Assembly: GCF_008973715.1 (NCBI RefSeq)
Contig: NZ_WBOL01000005.1
Location: forward strand, 62,001-126,000
DNA: 64,000 nucleotides
DNA from: Nitrincola schmidtii
GTDB taxonomy: Bacteria; Pseudomonadota; Gammaproteobacteria; Pseudomonadales; Balneatricaceae
Direction: 5' to 3'
In this document: piece by piece, positions 42,736 to 52,186 of the stretch
How positions within the stretch are numbered: the first letter of the stretch is position 1
Layout of the letters: each line of letters begins with the position of its first letter
Notes under the pieces: generated by a model
The model's database searches: none
What the model was told of the DNA's origin: nothing
What the model saw: only the letters and a program-made list of their open reading frames with translations
Translations under genes and position numbers: made by a program

Positions 42736-44220
42736 ATGAATTCAAATCCTGTTCATTACCCTTGGTATAAAAAGGAAGATACGGACGCCTTTTTTGCCCT
42801 GTTTCAGAATAATATCGCCAACTTTGTCATCATTGCGATCACCATGCTAGGTATGGGATTTTCCACGTCGATTGTTTTTGGTCAGGTATTACCGGGTGCC
42901 GCCGTCGCGGTGATGGTCGGTAATTTCTATTATGCTTGGAGCGCGGCGCGTTTGGCGCGTAAAGAGAATCGAGCCGATGTGACCGCGTTATCTTACGGTA
43001 TCAGTACCCCGGTGATGTTCGTGTTTTTGTTTGGCGTTTTACTGCCAGCAAAATCACTGACAGGGGATGAAATGATGGCATGAAAGATAGCTGTTGCCGC
43101 TTGTTTTATCAGTGGTTTAATCGAAATGTGCATCAGTGTCATTGGTCGCTGGATTCAGTCTCATCTCCCGCGTGCGGCAATGCTAGGTGCTGTCGCTGGG
43201 GTCGCATTGACCTTTATTGCCGGTGAGATGCTATTTAAGACCTTGGAAATTCCTGTCATTGGGCTGTTAGTGCTGGCGATTATTATCGTTGGCTTAGTGG
43301 CTAGAGTGAGCATGCCGTTCAAAATACCAGCGTCTTTGTTTGCGATTATTGTCGGTACGGCGATGGCCTATTTAATCGGAGCAGCAGATACCAGCAAATT
43401 CAGCGATGCCTTCACTCATTTGGGCTTCTATCCATTGTTGCCAGGATTAGCTTGGTTTGAAGGGCTAGGTCTGCTGTTTACTAGCATGTTAGCCATACTG
43501 ACGGTGGTGCTACCCATTACGCTTTATAATGCCATAGAAACGATGAATAACGTTGAGGCGATGGAAGCTGCCGGTGATAAGTATGATGTGCGTGAATGCC
43601 AGGCAGTTGATGGTGTGGGGACGATGATCGGTGCCGTGTTTGGTGGTGTTTTCCCGACCACTGTCTATATTGCCACCGTTGGATCCAAATGGATGGGTGC
43701 GGGTCGTGGATACAGTATTCTGAATGGTGTCGTTTATGGACTAGCAACGATGTTTGGCTTGATTGCAGTCTTGGCAGCGATTATACCGGTATCTGTGGTA
43801 GCGCCCATTCTGGTATTTGTCGGCATGTCGATGATAGCCACAGCCTTCCAAAGTAACGAAACGCGTTACTATCCTGCCATTGCCTTGGCGATGCTTCCTT
43901 ATTTCGCTAATTATGTCATGACTCGATTCAATCGTGGTGCTGGAGAAGTGGTTGATAATATTTCCAGCGCCATTGTCGTATTGGGTCAGGGCGCGATGTT
44001 TACCGCCATTCTGTTAGGTGCGATGACCGTCTCCGTGATTGATCATAGATTTCGTCAGGCAGCTGTGTTTGCGTTAGTCGCGGCAGCCTGTTCTTTTGTA
44101 GGCCTGATGCATGCACCTGAACTATCTTTTAACGCCTCACAGGACTTCACTTTGGGTTATTTAGTGATGGCCGCATTCTTTGGATGGTTTGCCTTCAAGT
44201 CTTCCAATCAGGGAGTTTAA
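42736..44220 (+). pseudogene. SLC23/NCS2-type permease gene interrupted by an in-frame TGA
   Basis: The reading frame runs from the ATG at 42736 to the stop at 44220 and would encode 494 residues of a polytopic permease. Codon 116 (43081-43083) is TGA. The sequence on both sides stays in frame and family-like: ALSYGISTPVMFVFLFG before it, KIAVAACFISGLIEM after it, where a Trp (TGG) would fit. About ten hydrophobic helices follow. The nucleobase/SLC23-type assignment is by general resemblance, and the substrate is unknown. The rest is undamaged, so the mutation is recent, a sequencing error, or tolerated read-through. Only a poor ribosome site precedes the start. Confidence 0.75.
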
Positions 44221-44287
44221 TGCATATATAATTAGGTTATGCTAATATGTTATTTAGTTATTACTAAGTGATCATAAGGAGAAAAGC

Positions 44288-44731
44288 ATGATGAAATTAA
44301 AACTAGCCGCTTGTGTTTTGGGTGCAACTTTATTGGCACCATTAGCTGTTCAAGCTGACAATCACCAACATTCAGGCGAAAAAGCATTAATTATGCTGAA
44401 CAGTGATTCTTTGATGACTCAAGGAATGGCAATGGTGCTAGGAAATGCCATGCAAGGTCAGGGTGTTCACGTTGATGTATTGCTATGTGATGCAGCGGCT
44501 GATTTGGCTTTACAAGACACGACTAGTGAGCTGTTGAAGCCTAATGATGTTACGCCAGAACAGTTAATGATGCGTTTACAGCAAAACGGTGCAACTATCA
44601 GCGTATGTGCACTTTACCTACCAAACAGCGGTAACACTCAAGAAGCGTTGCGTGATGGTGTTGAAGTCGCGGCACCGCCGGCGATGGCTGAGAAGATGAT
44701 GGAAGAAAACACTCGCGTGTTTACGTTCTAA
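44288..44731 (+). CDS. Periplasmic DsrE-like protein
   Basis: The 147-residue protein has a signal peptide (1-23, cleavage likely after VQA) and a DsrE/F-like fold: KALIMLNSDSLMTQGMAM, then VDVLLCDAAADLAL and ATISVCALYLPNSG. Two cysteines sit where DsrE-type proteins place theirs. A perfect AAGGAG lies six bases before the ATG at 44288. It is convergent with a persulfide dioxygenase across a shared terminator, which suggests sulfane-sulfur binding or trafficking in the periplasm. That role is inferred from family and context. It is its own transcription unit. Confidence 0.8.
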   Translation: MMKLKLAACVLGATLLAPLAVQADNHQHSGEKALIMLNSDSLMTQGMAMVLGNAMQGQGVHVDVLLCDAAADLALQDTTSELLKPNDVTPEQLMMRLQQNGATISVCALYLPNSGNTQEALRDGVEVAAPPAMAEKMMEENTRVFTF

Positions 44732-44747
44732 TTTTTTTGGCGTGATA

Positions 44748-44775
44748 AAAAACAGGGCTCTTTAGCCCTGTTTTT
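44748..44775. terminator. Bidirectional rho-independent terminator
   Basis: A 12-base-pair stem (44748-44759 with 44764-44775) with loop CTTT has an A-run on one side and a T-run on the other, so it works for both the DsrE-like gene and the convergent metallo-hydrolase gene. Confidence 0.9.
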
Positions 44776-44784
44776 ATGACTAGA

Positions 44785-45699
44785 TTACTGATCAGATTTC
44801 TTGAACAGGTTTACCGGAACCTTCAAATAAACCTGACCATTCTCTTCGGCTGGTGGCATTTCACCCGCGCGCATATTGACCTGTACTGAAGGTAAAATCA
44901 GCGTCGGCATTTTAAGTGTCGCATCACGTTCAGTTCGCATTTTCACAAACTCTTCCTCAGTGATGCCGTCATGAACATGAATATTGTGTTGGCGTTGATC
45001 CGCAACCGTTGTCTCATGGACATATTCATCACGACCTGGCGCTTTATAATCATGGCATAGGAAAATTCGTGTATCAGCCGGTAGACTCAGGACTTTCTGA
45101 ATAGACTTATACAGTATTTTTGCATCACCACCCGGGAAGTCGCAGCGTGCAGTGCCATAGTCAGGCATAAACAAGGTATCGCCAACAAATACAGCATCAC
45201 CCATCACGTAGCTCAAGCAGGCAGGTGTGTGACCTGGAGTATGCATGACATATCCTTCTAGTTGACCAATCTTGAAGGTATCACCCTCTTTGAAGAGTTG
45301 ATCAAACTGGCTACCGTCGCGAGCAAATTCTGTTCCTGCATTAAATGCTTTACCAAAGGTATCTTGCACAACCGTAATCATCGCACCAATGCCAGTTTTA
45401 CCGCCCAGTTGTTGATGCAAATAGGGTGCGGCAGAGATGTGATCTGCATGGACGTGGGTTTCAAGAATCCACTCAACCTCTAGGTTGTTACCTTTAACAT
45501 AGTCAATAATCTGGTCAGCTGATGCGATATCGGTTGTACCGCTGGCATAGTCGAAATCCAGAACGGAATCAATGATCGCACAGCTGTTGGATGCTGGATC
45601 TTTAACGACATAACTGAACGTATTGGTCGGCTCATCAAAAAAGGTTTTCACGATAGGTTTGATAGGGCTGCCAACTGGTGCATCGTTTGTGTGACTCAT
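44785..45699 (-). CDS. blh: Blh/ETHE1-type persulfide dioxygenase
   Basis: This metallo-beta-lactamase-fold protein belongs to the Blh/ETHE1 group, which oxidises glutathione persulfide to sulfite. The 304-residue sequence has the metal motif ETHVHADH, HTPGHTPACLSYV, GDTLFMPDYGTARCDFPGG and IFLCHDYKAPGRDEY, and the Blh-type end ILPSVQVNMRAGEMPP. No signal peptide is present. AAGGAG is placed before the ATG. In other proteobacteria Blh is controlled by the persulfide sensor BigR, but no such regulator gene is next to it. It is convergent with the DsrE-like gene. Confidence 0.9.
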   Translation of the reverse strand: MSHTNDAPVGSPIKPIVKTFFDEPTNTFSYVVKDPASNSCAIIDSVLDFDYASGTTDIASADQIIDYVKGNNLEVEWILETHVHADHISAAPYLHQQLGGKTGIGAMITVVQDTFGKAFNAGTEFARDGSQFDQLFKEGDTFKIGQLEGYVMHTPGHTPACLSYVMGDAVFVGDTLFMPDYGTARCDFPGGDAKILYKSIQKVLSLPADTRIFLCHDYKAPGRDEYVHETTVADQRQHNIHVHDGITEEEFVKMRTERDATLKMPTLILPSVQVNMRAGEMPPAEENGQVYLKVPVNLFKKSDQ

Positions 45700-46030
45700 G
45701 AAGTGTCTCCTTAAAAACGTAAATAGGCAATAAAGGATTCATGCTCCTAGCCTAGCGAAAACTGTTGATACAAATAAGAGATCGATAGAGTTTTCTTTAT
45801 GTAACGCTAATATAACACTTAAATATCCAAATGGAATAAAGGTATAACTATTATTTCGATTGTCAAACGCTATGTCATCAGTTCATTTCATATTGCATTT
45901 GCTATGAATGCCGCGTCTAAGTTGCATGTGCTGGTGAAAAAGAGTGATCTTAACGCGTTGCATCACTGTAAGATGGAGTAAACCTTAGTGGTTTAAATTA
46001 AAACAAAAACGCAATGGTGAGGACAAATAA
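45700..46030. other. Intergenic region between blh and the hydrolase gene
   Basis: This 331-base AT-rich stretch holds the divergent promoters of the two neighbours. The ribosome site GGTGAGGA lies before the downstream ATG and AAGGAG before the other. The motif GCTAATAT at 45806-45813 also occurs upstream of the DsrE-like gene (44241-44248). No RNA gene, repeat or small gene is recognised. Confidence 0.6.
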
Positions 46031-46801
46031 ATGAATCTAACCGCTAAAGCATCTAGCTTTTGTCTGGGCATAGTGATGTGTAGTGTCGTCGTTAATGCAC
46101 AAGCAGAGATAGTCAGTACTCAGTATATTTATGAGATCGATGGTCAATCTTATGAAGGCTATGTGGCATATAACAGTCGTTTAGACAGCAGCAAGGGAAC
46201 AGCATTAATCATACATGATTGGGATGGATTGACATCCTATGAGCGCCTAAGAGCAGATATGCTTGCAACGATGGGATATACCGCCTTTGCCATTGATCTG
46301 TTTGGTCAGGGAAAACTACCACAGTCAATCGATGAAAATCGTCAGCTGACTTCAGCGCTTTACGCAGATAGAGACGAGTTTCGGCGTCGTTTAGCGGGTT
46401 CTTTAAATCAGGTTTCATCTATACCTGGAGCTTCAGAAAGCGTTGTGGCGATGGGTTACTGTTTCGGAGGTGCGGCTGTTTTAGAGATGGCGAGAGCCGG
46501 CATGGAAACTGACGGTTTTGTGTCATTTCATGGTGGATTGAGTTTACCTGAAGGGCAAGATTACACTGCGGTAACAGCGCCTGTACTGCTGCTTCATGGT
46601 TCTGCTGATCCAGTATCTGGAATGGATGAACTGGCAGCACTGTTGAATGATTTACAAGCGAATGGTGTTGAACACTCGGCACAGATATACGGTGGTGCAC
46701 TGCACTCGTTTACCGTTTACTCAAGTAGTGATTATGACTTTTCTGCAGATCAACAATCTTGGTCCGCACTTCAAGCATTTTTGAATAAACAAATGCCATG
46801 A
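46031..46801 (+). CDS. Exported dienelactone hydrolase-family protein
   Basis: The 256-residue protein has a signal peptide (about 1-25, ending NAQA) and an alpha/beta-hydrolase fold of the dienelactone hydrolase family. The nucleophile is cysteine in AMGYCFGGAAV, the aspartate lies in LLHGSADPVSG and the histidine in GALHSFT. True dienelactone hydrolases are cytoplasmic, so this secreted relative probably acts on another ester or carbonyl substrate, which the sequence does not reveal. It is monocistronic, with 269 featureless bases after it. Confidence 0.82.
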   Translation: MNLTAKASSFCLGIVMCSVVVNAQAEIVSTQYIYEIDGQSYEGYVAYNSRLDSSKGTALIIHDWDGLTSYERLRADMLATMGYTAFAIDLFGQGKLPQSIDENRQLTSALYADRDEFRRRLAGSLNQVSSIPGASESVVAMGYCFGGAAVLEMARAGMETDGFVSFHGGLSLPEGQDYTAVTAPVLLLHGSADPVSGMDELAALLNDLQANGVEHSAQIYGGALHSFTVYSSSDYDFSADQQSWSALQAFLNKQMP

Positions 46802-47070
46802 TTATCTAATTAGACAAGGTTAAGTTTAACTGACCTTAAGCAATAATCGTCATTGACTGCTCTTGATCTGAAGGGAATGCTTTTCTTTGTCATATTTGTG
46901 ACAGGGTGTTTAAACTTTACCAGTTAACTTAAAAAACCATGCTTTAAATCATGATTAAAGACAAATAGTAATTTCAGAGTATGATTTTCCGATTGCAATT
47001 GGGTATCTTTGTCGTTTTGATGCTTAAATTGACTTAATAAGCCCGATTGGTGTTTTGAGATGTTTCATTA

Positions 47071-50000
47071 ATGCTCGGATTGTCGTTACATCACATCGCT
47101 TCACCGCAAGTAGTGACTCTTGATGCTAGGCATACACTTTATGACGCATTGAAGAAGATGTCAGAAAAGGACGTGCATTCGATTATTGTCACCGATGATG
47201 CCCGCTTTAGAATTGTCACCACAAGGGCGTTGGTGACACTTCAGTTAGCAGGGGTAGGCTTTAATACGCTGTTAGCGGATGCCAGTCTACCGCAAGTAAA
47301 ATGTGTTAAGTCATCCGTCGCGGTTAGTGATGCTTTGATGATGCTGGAGGGGTCTTATTCTCAGCATCTTTGCCTGATTGATGATCACTGCAACCTGCAA
47401 GGTATTATTAGTTACAGCAATATCATTAAATCATTAGACCCTGAATTATTTCATTCGGACAATGCTGTTGGTGAGATAGGTAGCCTCATTGACTTCACTG
47501 AAGTGATAGAAGGTGTCAGTCTAAAAGCTGCCATGCTAAAGATGCACATCGCTGGACATACTTCCTGTGTGGTCAGAATGCATGACCAGACACTAGGAAT
47601 TATCACGCAAACGGACATGCTCAAGGCGCTTCTTAACGGTGCAGATTTGTCACTTTCGATAAACAACTTCGCATCTTTTCCTCTCGTTAGTATTCGTGAA
47701 AACTGCTCTTTCTCTGAAGCTTTGGCTAGTATTCAACAATATCAACACAAGCGCCTTGGGGTCGTTAATGAGTTCGGTAATCTAGTTGGTTTGCTGCATC
47801 AGAAAGAGTTAGTTATTTTTTTGATTGAACATTGGCGTGAGCTAGGTTTACAGGAGGAGGCACGCACTCAGTCAGCTCAAACCATCTTTGAAAATGAGCA
47901 GCGTTGGAAGGCGGTTCTTGAGGGAACTCATCAGGGAGTGTGGGATTGGAATGCACGCACGAACAAGGTGTATTTCTCACCTATTTGGAAGTCGATGCTG
48001 GGTTATCGGGACGATGAAATTGGCGACAGTTTATCGGAGTGGGAATCGCGTATTCATCCAGATGACATCGCAGAGGTTTATGCTGATTTAGAACGTCATT
48101 TCAGTGGTCAAACCTTGCTTTATGAAAATACCCATCGAGTGCGTTGCAAAGATGGCTCTTATAAATGGATATTAGATAAAGGTCAGGTTTTCACAAAAGA
48201 TGATGATGGTAAACCTGTTAGGGTCATTGGTAGTCATACCGATGTCACTGAGGCTTATGAACAGAAACTAAAATTCGATCAATTAGCAGAAAATACGCCG
48301 GGTATGCTTTATCAGTTCCGTTTCTATCCCGATGGAACCAGTTGTTTTCCTTTTTCGACACAAGGCATGCTAGATGTCTATGGTTACACTCCTGAACAGG
48401 TTGTCAGTGATGCAAGTATAGTCTTTGATAGACTCCACGCTGATGATCTTGAGGCAGTCAAAAAAAGTATAGAGTATTCAGCACATCATTTGTCAGTTTG
48501 GCATCTTCAGTATCGTTATGTTCATCCTTCTAAAGGAGTGATATGGCTGGAGGGGCGTGCATCACCGACAAAAATGCAAGATGAATCGATTCTTTGGAAT
48601 GGCTATATCAACGATATCACTGAGTACAAACAAGATCAGTTAATGTTGGAAGAAACTCGCAAACGTTTCGAGTTGACGATGGAGGCTACGGATACCGGTC
48701 TTTGGAGTTGGGATTTATCCAGCAATCAAGTGATCTGGTCAGATATCACCTATCAACAATTAGGTTATCAATCCAGTGAGTTAGATATGTCTCTGGCAAC
48801 GTTTGAAGCCTTGATGCATCCAGATGATCTGAATAAAACCATGGGCACGGTCAAAAAAAGTATTCAACTTGGCCAAAGTTTACATGCACAATTTCGTTTA
48901 CTTCATGCCGATGGTTCTTGGGTATGGATACAAAGCCGTGGAAAGGTAACGGTTTTCAATCAACGGCATCAACCTATCTATATGATGGGTACTCACACGA
49001 ACATCACCCACAGTAAGTTAATTGAAACAGAGCTTGGTCTCAGTCGCGAGCGCTTAATGCTGGCGACTGAGTCTGCAGGGTTAGGGGTTTGGGAGTATGA
49101 TATTGAGTCTGGCTTGCTCAGTTGGGATGATCAGATGTTTGAGCTTTATGGTGTCTTTCGATTGACCTTCAAACATCGTCTGCAAGACTGGTTGAGCTTA
49201 GTATTACCCGATCATCGTTCAGAAGTGCTAGGTCACTTTCAAGAAGCTTTAAGAGAACACTCGATACTTTCCTTTACCTTTCCTATTCGTAGATCTTTGG
49301 ATAACCGCATTAGTTATTTGCATTGTCAGGCACGGGTAGTCCGGAAGGTCAACGGAGACCCTATGCGTGTTGTGGGTGTCAATCGAGATGTCACCGCCAC
49401 TGAAAAAGCAGCTGAATTAGCCAGATTTATTGAAGAAAGAAACACTCGTTACCGGACTGCGCTTGATCAGATAGCGCTGACGATTGCAGCTAAAGATGAA
49501 CCTTTATCGATCTTAGCATCAGCTTGTGAAAGTATGGCCAAAGCACTCAATGCTGATAGAGGGATCGTATACAAAATTGATTTAGAAGAACAAAAAATAT
49601 TGGGTGTAACGGAATGGCTAAAACAAATTAATAGCAAGAAGCCGCTTAATGTATTGAGTGATTTAGATTTAGATTTAGATTTGTTGGCAAACTCTATGGC
49701 TCACATGAGAGAAACAACAGATTGGATCGTTAGTCATCAGCACACTATTCATCCATTGATTAAGCAAGATGGATTTGCCTCGTTCTTACATGAAGAGTTG
49801 GCAGTAAAGTCGCTCAGTTGGTTTCCGTTTAATTTTTCTGATGAAAGCTTCCATATACTGGTTTTTAATTGGCTAGATGAGTTTTATGAGCCAACAGCAG
49901 AAGACAAATTGTTTATGGCATCTGTCGCACAGCTCATCGAGTTGGCGTTAGTGAAAATTAAACTACTGACAGAACAGCGCTCTATCGAATATCGACTAAA

Positions 50001-52161
50001 ACTCTTCATGCAAGAGTCTACGGTTGGCGTTTTTGTCACAGATCAGTCTGGTCATTTCACACAGGTGAATAGGGCCGGTTGTGAAATGTTGGGTTACGCT
50101 GTAGAAGAATTGCTAACACTCTCCATTAGCGATCTCTATCCATACGAATATGAATCTCACCAGAAAGAATTAAATGATGCGTTACAAAGAGATGGATCCG
50201 TTCAAACCGAAGTCCATTTGAGTCACAAACAGGGACACACTGTCCCTGTCGCTTTCAGTGGAGTGGCTATTGATCAATTCGGTGTGATGGCGTTTTGTAC
50301 GGATATTTCCGAACGAATTAACCACGAACGCGCTTTAAAAGAGGCGATGTTGGAATCAGAGCAGGCCAACAGAGCCAAATCAGAATTTCTGGCAAATATG
50401 AGCCATGAAATTCGTACGCCGATGAATGGCATCATTGGACTGAGTCAATATGCACATGAAATTAATACGGTTTCAGTACTTCAGGATCGTTTGATAAAGG
50501 TCAATCAGTCAGGTCGTTTGCTGTTAGGTATCATCAACGACATCCTAGATTTCTCCAAGATTGAATCTGGCAAGTTAACGATAGATCCCCAACCTTTTGT
50601 CATTGCAAACATCGTTTCTCATTTGAAAATGGTTTTTGAAGAGTTAGCCGCTAATAAAAACATAGAACTCAAATTTAACATTGATTCGAAAGCTCTAAGA
50701 GGCTACGTGGGTGATGAGTTACGACTTCGGCAGGTTTTAACCAACTTGCTTGGCAATGCGTTGAAATTTACCCATAAAGGCAGTGTAACGCTTAGTATAA
50801 ATGAACAAAAACAATTAAATAACAATGGATTGCTAAAGTTTAGCGTTCAGGATACAGGAATAGGAATCTCTGAAGAGCAGCAGCAGCGACTTTTTCAGGC
50901 GTTTAGCCAAGCAGATACAAAAATTACTAGGAATTATGGCGGCTCAGGTCTGGGTTTAGTGATTAGTCAGCGCTTACTTGAAGCGATGGGTAGTCAGGGA
51001 ATTCAGGTCGTCAGTCATCCCAAACAGGGTTCTGAATTTAGCTTTTCTTTAGCATTGCAGCCCTGTAGCGATGATCAAATGGATGAATTAATTGCTCAGC
51101 AAGAAGAAAGCATTTTACCTGATCAGTTTAAGGGTAGGGTGCTGATTGTTGAAGATAATGTGATTAATCAAGAAGTGGCGAAAAATCAATTGACCCGCTT
51201 AGGGCTTGAGGTTGATTTGGCTGATGATGGTCAAGTCGCCGTTCAAATGCTCCGTGATGCTTCATACGATTTAGTATTGATGGATATACAGATGCCATTT
51301 ATGGATGGATACGAAGCCACTCGATTATTACGACAACAAGGCTATGACCGACCCATAATCGCATTAACCGCCGCAGCCTTAATTGAAGATCAGCATAAGG
51401 CACTTGCTTCAGGGATGAACGATCACTTATCCAAGCCTATAGATCCGTCCACTCTCAATCAAATGCTAGCACGCTGGTTACCTCATATAACACCCGCTGA
51501 CTGGATAGATCTGAATTCAGCTGATCTTCATGGATCAGAGAACACTCTGGCCGAGAAGATGATCGACCTAGACCAAGGAATGGCCTTGATGTCAGGTAAC
51601 AAGCCTTTGTATTTTAAATTGCTCGGTAAGTTTGCTAGGCAATTGACTGAAGAAAGAGATCAGTTACTTTGTGAGTTGGCGCAACTCAATATTGACAGTG
51701 ATTCACATCAATTTGATGCTATGCAAAAGCGCGTTCACGGTTTGAAAGGAGTCTGTGGTAATCTTGCTATTGTCTCCTTATATGATGCTTTGGTTGACCT
51801 AGATCAATCACTTAAGCGAAAGAACTTGTTTAAATCGCATGATCTTGAAAGATTGACTAGACTGATAGATGCTACGCTGACAGAGTTGCAAACCTTGTTA
51901 ACTGCTGTATTGACCTCTGAGGCAGAATTAGAGCAAACGCATAATACCCTGACACCACAACTTCTGCTGGAATTGAAACAATTACAGCAGTCACTCAGTA
52001 AAAGTGAGTTTGTTGCTGAAAAACGGTTGCATGCTATGCGTGATAAGATGCCCATAGAAGTGATGACAGTTTGGCTTACTTTCATGGAAGCGATTGAACA
52101 ACTTGATTACGATCAAGCATTAGTCAGGCTTGGTAAAGTGTTAAACACACTAGAGGGCTAG
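47071..52161 (+). CDS. Hybrid histidine kinase with four CBS motifs, five PAS, GAF, REC and HPt
   Basis: This soluble 1696-residue sensor kinase has no membrane helix. Domains in order: two CBS pairs (about 5-250), four consecutive PAS domains (about 274-395, 400-520, 529-650, 652-777), a GAF-like domain (794-970), a fifth PAS (972-1087), HisKA with H1112 in NMSHEIRTPMNG, a HATPase (about 1225-1335), a REC domain with D1405 in LVLMDIQMPFMDGYEA and an HPt domain with H1556 in VHGLKGVCGNL. The phosphorelay is therefore complete up to the HPt. CBS domains as the N-terminal sensor suggest response to adenylate charge or ions. The ribosome site is weak. It lies 25 bases before the next kinase gene. 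Confidence 0.92.
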   Translation: MLGLSLHHIASPQVVTLDARHTLYDALKKMSEKDVHSIIVTDDARFRIVTTRALVTLQLAGVGFNTLLADASLPQVKCVKSSVAVSDALMMLEGSYSQHLCLIDDHCNLQGIISYSNIIKSLDPELFHSDNAVGEIGSLIDFTEVIEGVSLKAAMLKMHIAGHTSCVVRMHDQTLGIITQTDMLKALLNGADLSLSINNFASFPLVSIRENCSFSEALASIQQYQHKRLGVVNEFGNLVGLLHQKELVIFLIEHWRELGLQEEARTQSAQTIFENEQRWKAVLEGTHQGVWDWNARTNKVYFSPIWKSMLGYRDDEIGDSLSEWESRIHPDDIAEVYADLERHFSGQTLLYENTHRVRCKDGSYKWILDKGQVFTKDDDGKPVRVIGSHTDVTEAYEQKLKFDQLAENTPGMLYQFRFYPDGTSCFPFSTQGMLDVYGYTPEQVVSDASIVFDRLHADDLEAVKKSIEYSAHHLSVWHLQYRYVHPSKGVIWLEGRASPTKMQDESILWNGYINDITEYKQDQLMLEETRKRFELTMEATDTGLWSWDLSSNQVIWSDITYQQLGYQSSELDMSLATFEALMHPDDLNKTMGTVKKSIQLGQSLHAQFRLLHADGSWVWIQSRGKVTVFNQRHQPIYMMGTHTNITHSKLIETELGLSRERLMLATESAGLGVWEYDIESGLLSWDDQMFELYGVFRLTFKHRLQDWLSLVLPDHRSEVLGHFQEALREHSILSFTFPIRRSLDNRISYLHCQARVVRKVNGDPMRVVGVNRDVTATEKAAELARFIEERNTRYRTALDQIALTIAAKDEPLSILASACESMAKALNADRGIVYKIDLEEQKILGVTEWLKQINSKKPLNVLSDLDLDLDLLANSMAHMRETTDWIVSHQHTIHPLIKQDGFASFLHEELAVKSLSWFPFNFSDESFHILVFNWLDEFYEPTAEDKLFMASVAQLIELALVKIKLLTEQRSIEYRLKLFMQESTVGVFVTDQSGHFTQVNRAGCEMLGYAVEELLTLSISDLYPYEYESHQKELNDALQRDGSVQTEVHLSHKQGHTVPVAFSGVAIDQFGVMAFCTDISERINHERALKEAMLESEQANRAKSEFLANMSHEIRTPMNGIIGLSQYAHEINTVSVLQDRLIKVNQSGRLLLGIINDILDFSKIESGKLTIDPQPFVIANIVSHLKMVFEELAANKNIELKFNIDSKALRGYVGDELRLRQVLTNLLGNALKFTHKGSVTLSINEQKQLNNNGLLKFSVQDTGIGISEEQQQRLFQAFSQADTKITRNYGGSGLGLVISQRLLEAMGSQGIQVVSHPKQGSEFSFSLALQPCSDDQMDELIAQQEESILPDQFKGRVLIVEDNVINQEVAKNQLTRLGLEVDLADDGQVAVQMLRDASYDLVLMDIQMPFMDGYEATRLLRQQGYDRPIIALTAAALIEDQHKALASGMNDHLSKPIDPSTLNQMLARWLPHITPADWIDLNSADLHGSENTLAEKMIDLDQGMALMSGNKPLYFKLLGKFARQLTEERDQLLCELAQLNIDSDSHQFDAMQKRVHGLKGVCGNLAIVSLYDALVDLDQSLKRKNLFKSHDLERLTRLIDATLTELQTLLTAVLTSEAELEQTHNTLTPQLLLELKQLQQSLSKSEFVAEKRLHAMRDKMPIEVMTVWLTFMEAIEQLDYDQALVRLGKVLNTLEG

Positions 52162-52186
52162 TATCCCTCTTTAAGAGTAGTATTTG

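Noticed and set aside
43081-43083. TGA as a selenocysteine or reassigned Trp codon
   Set aside because: No hairpin like a SECIS element was seen after it, and TGA ends many intact genes in the window. A nonsense mutation or read error is simpler.
46802-47070. Hidden small gene or RNA before the large kinase gene
   Set aside because: No open frame with a ribosome site, hairpin-rich RNA pattern or repeat was found; it reads as AT-rich promoter DNA.
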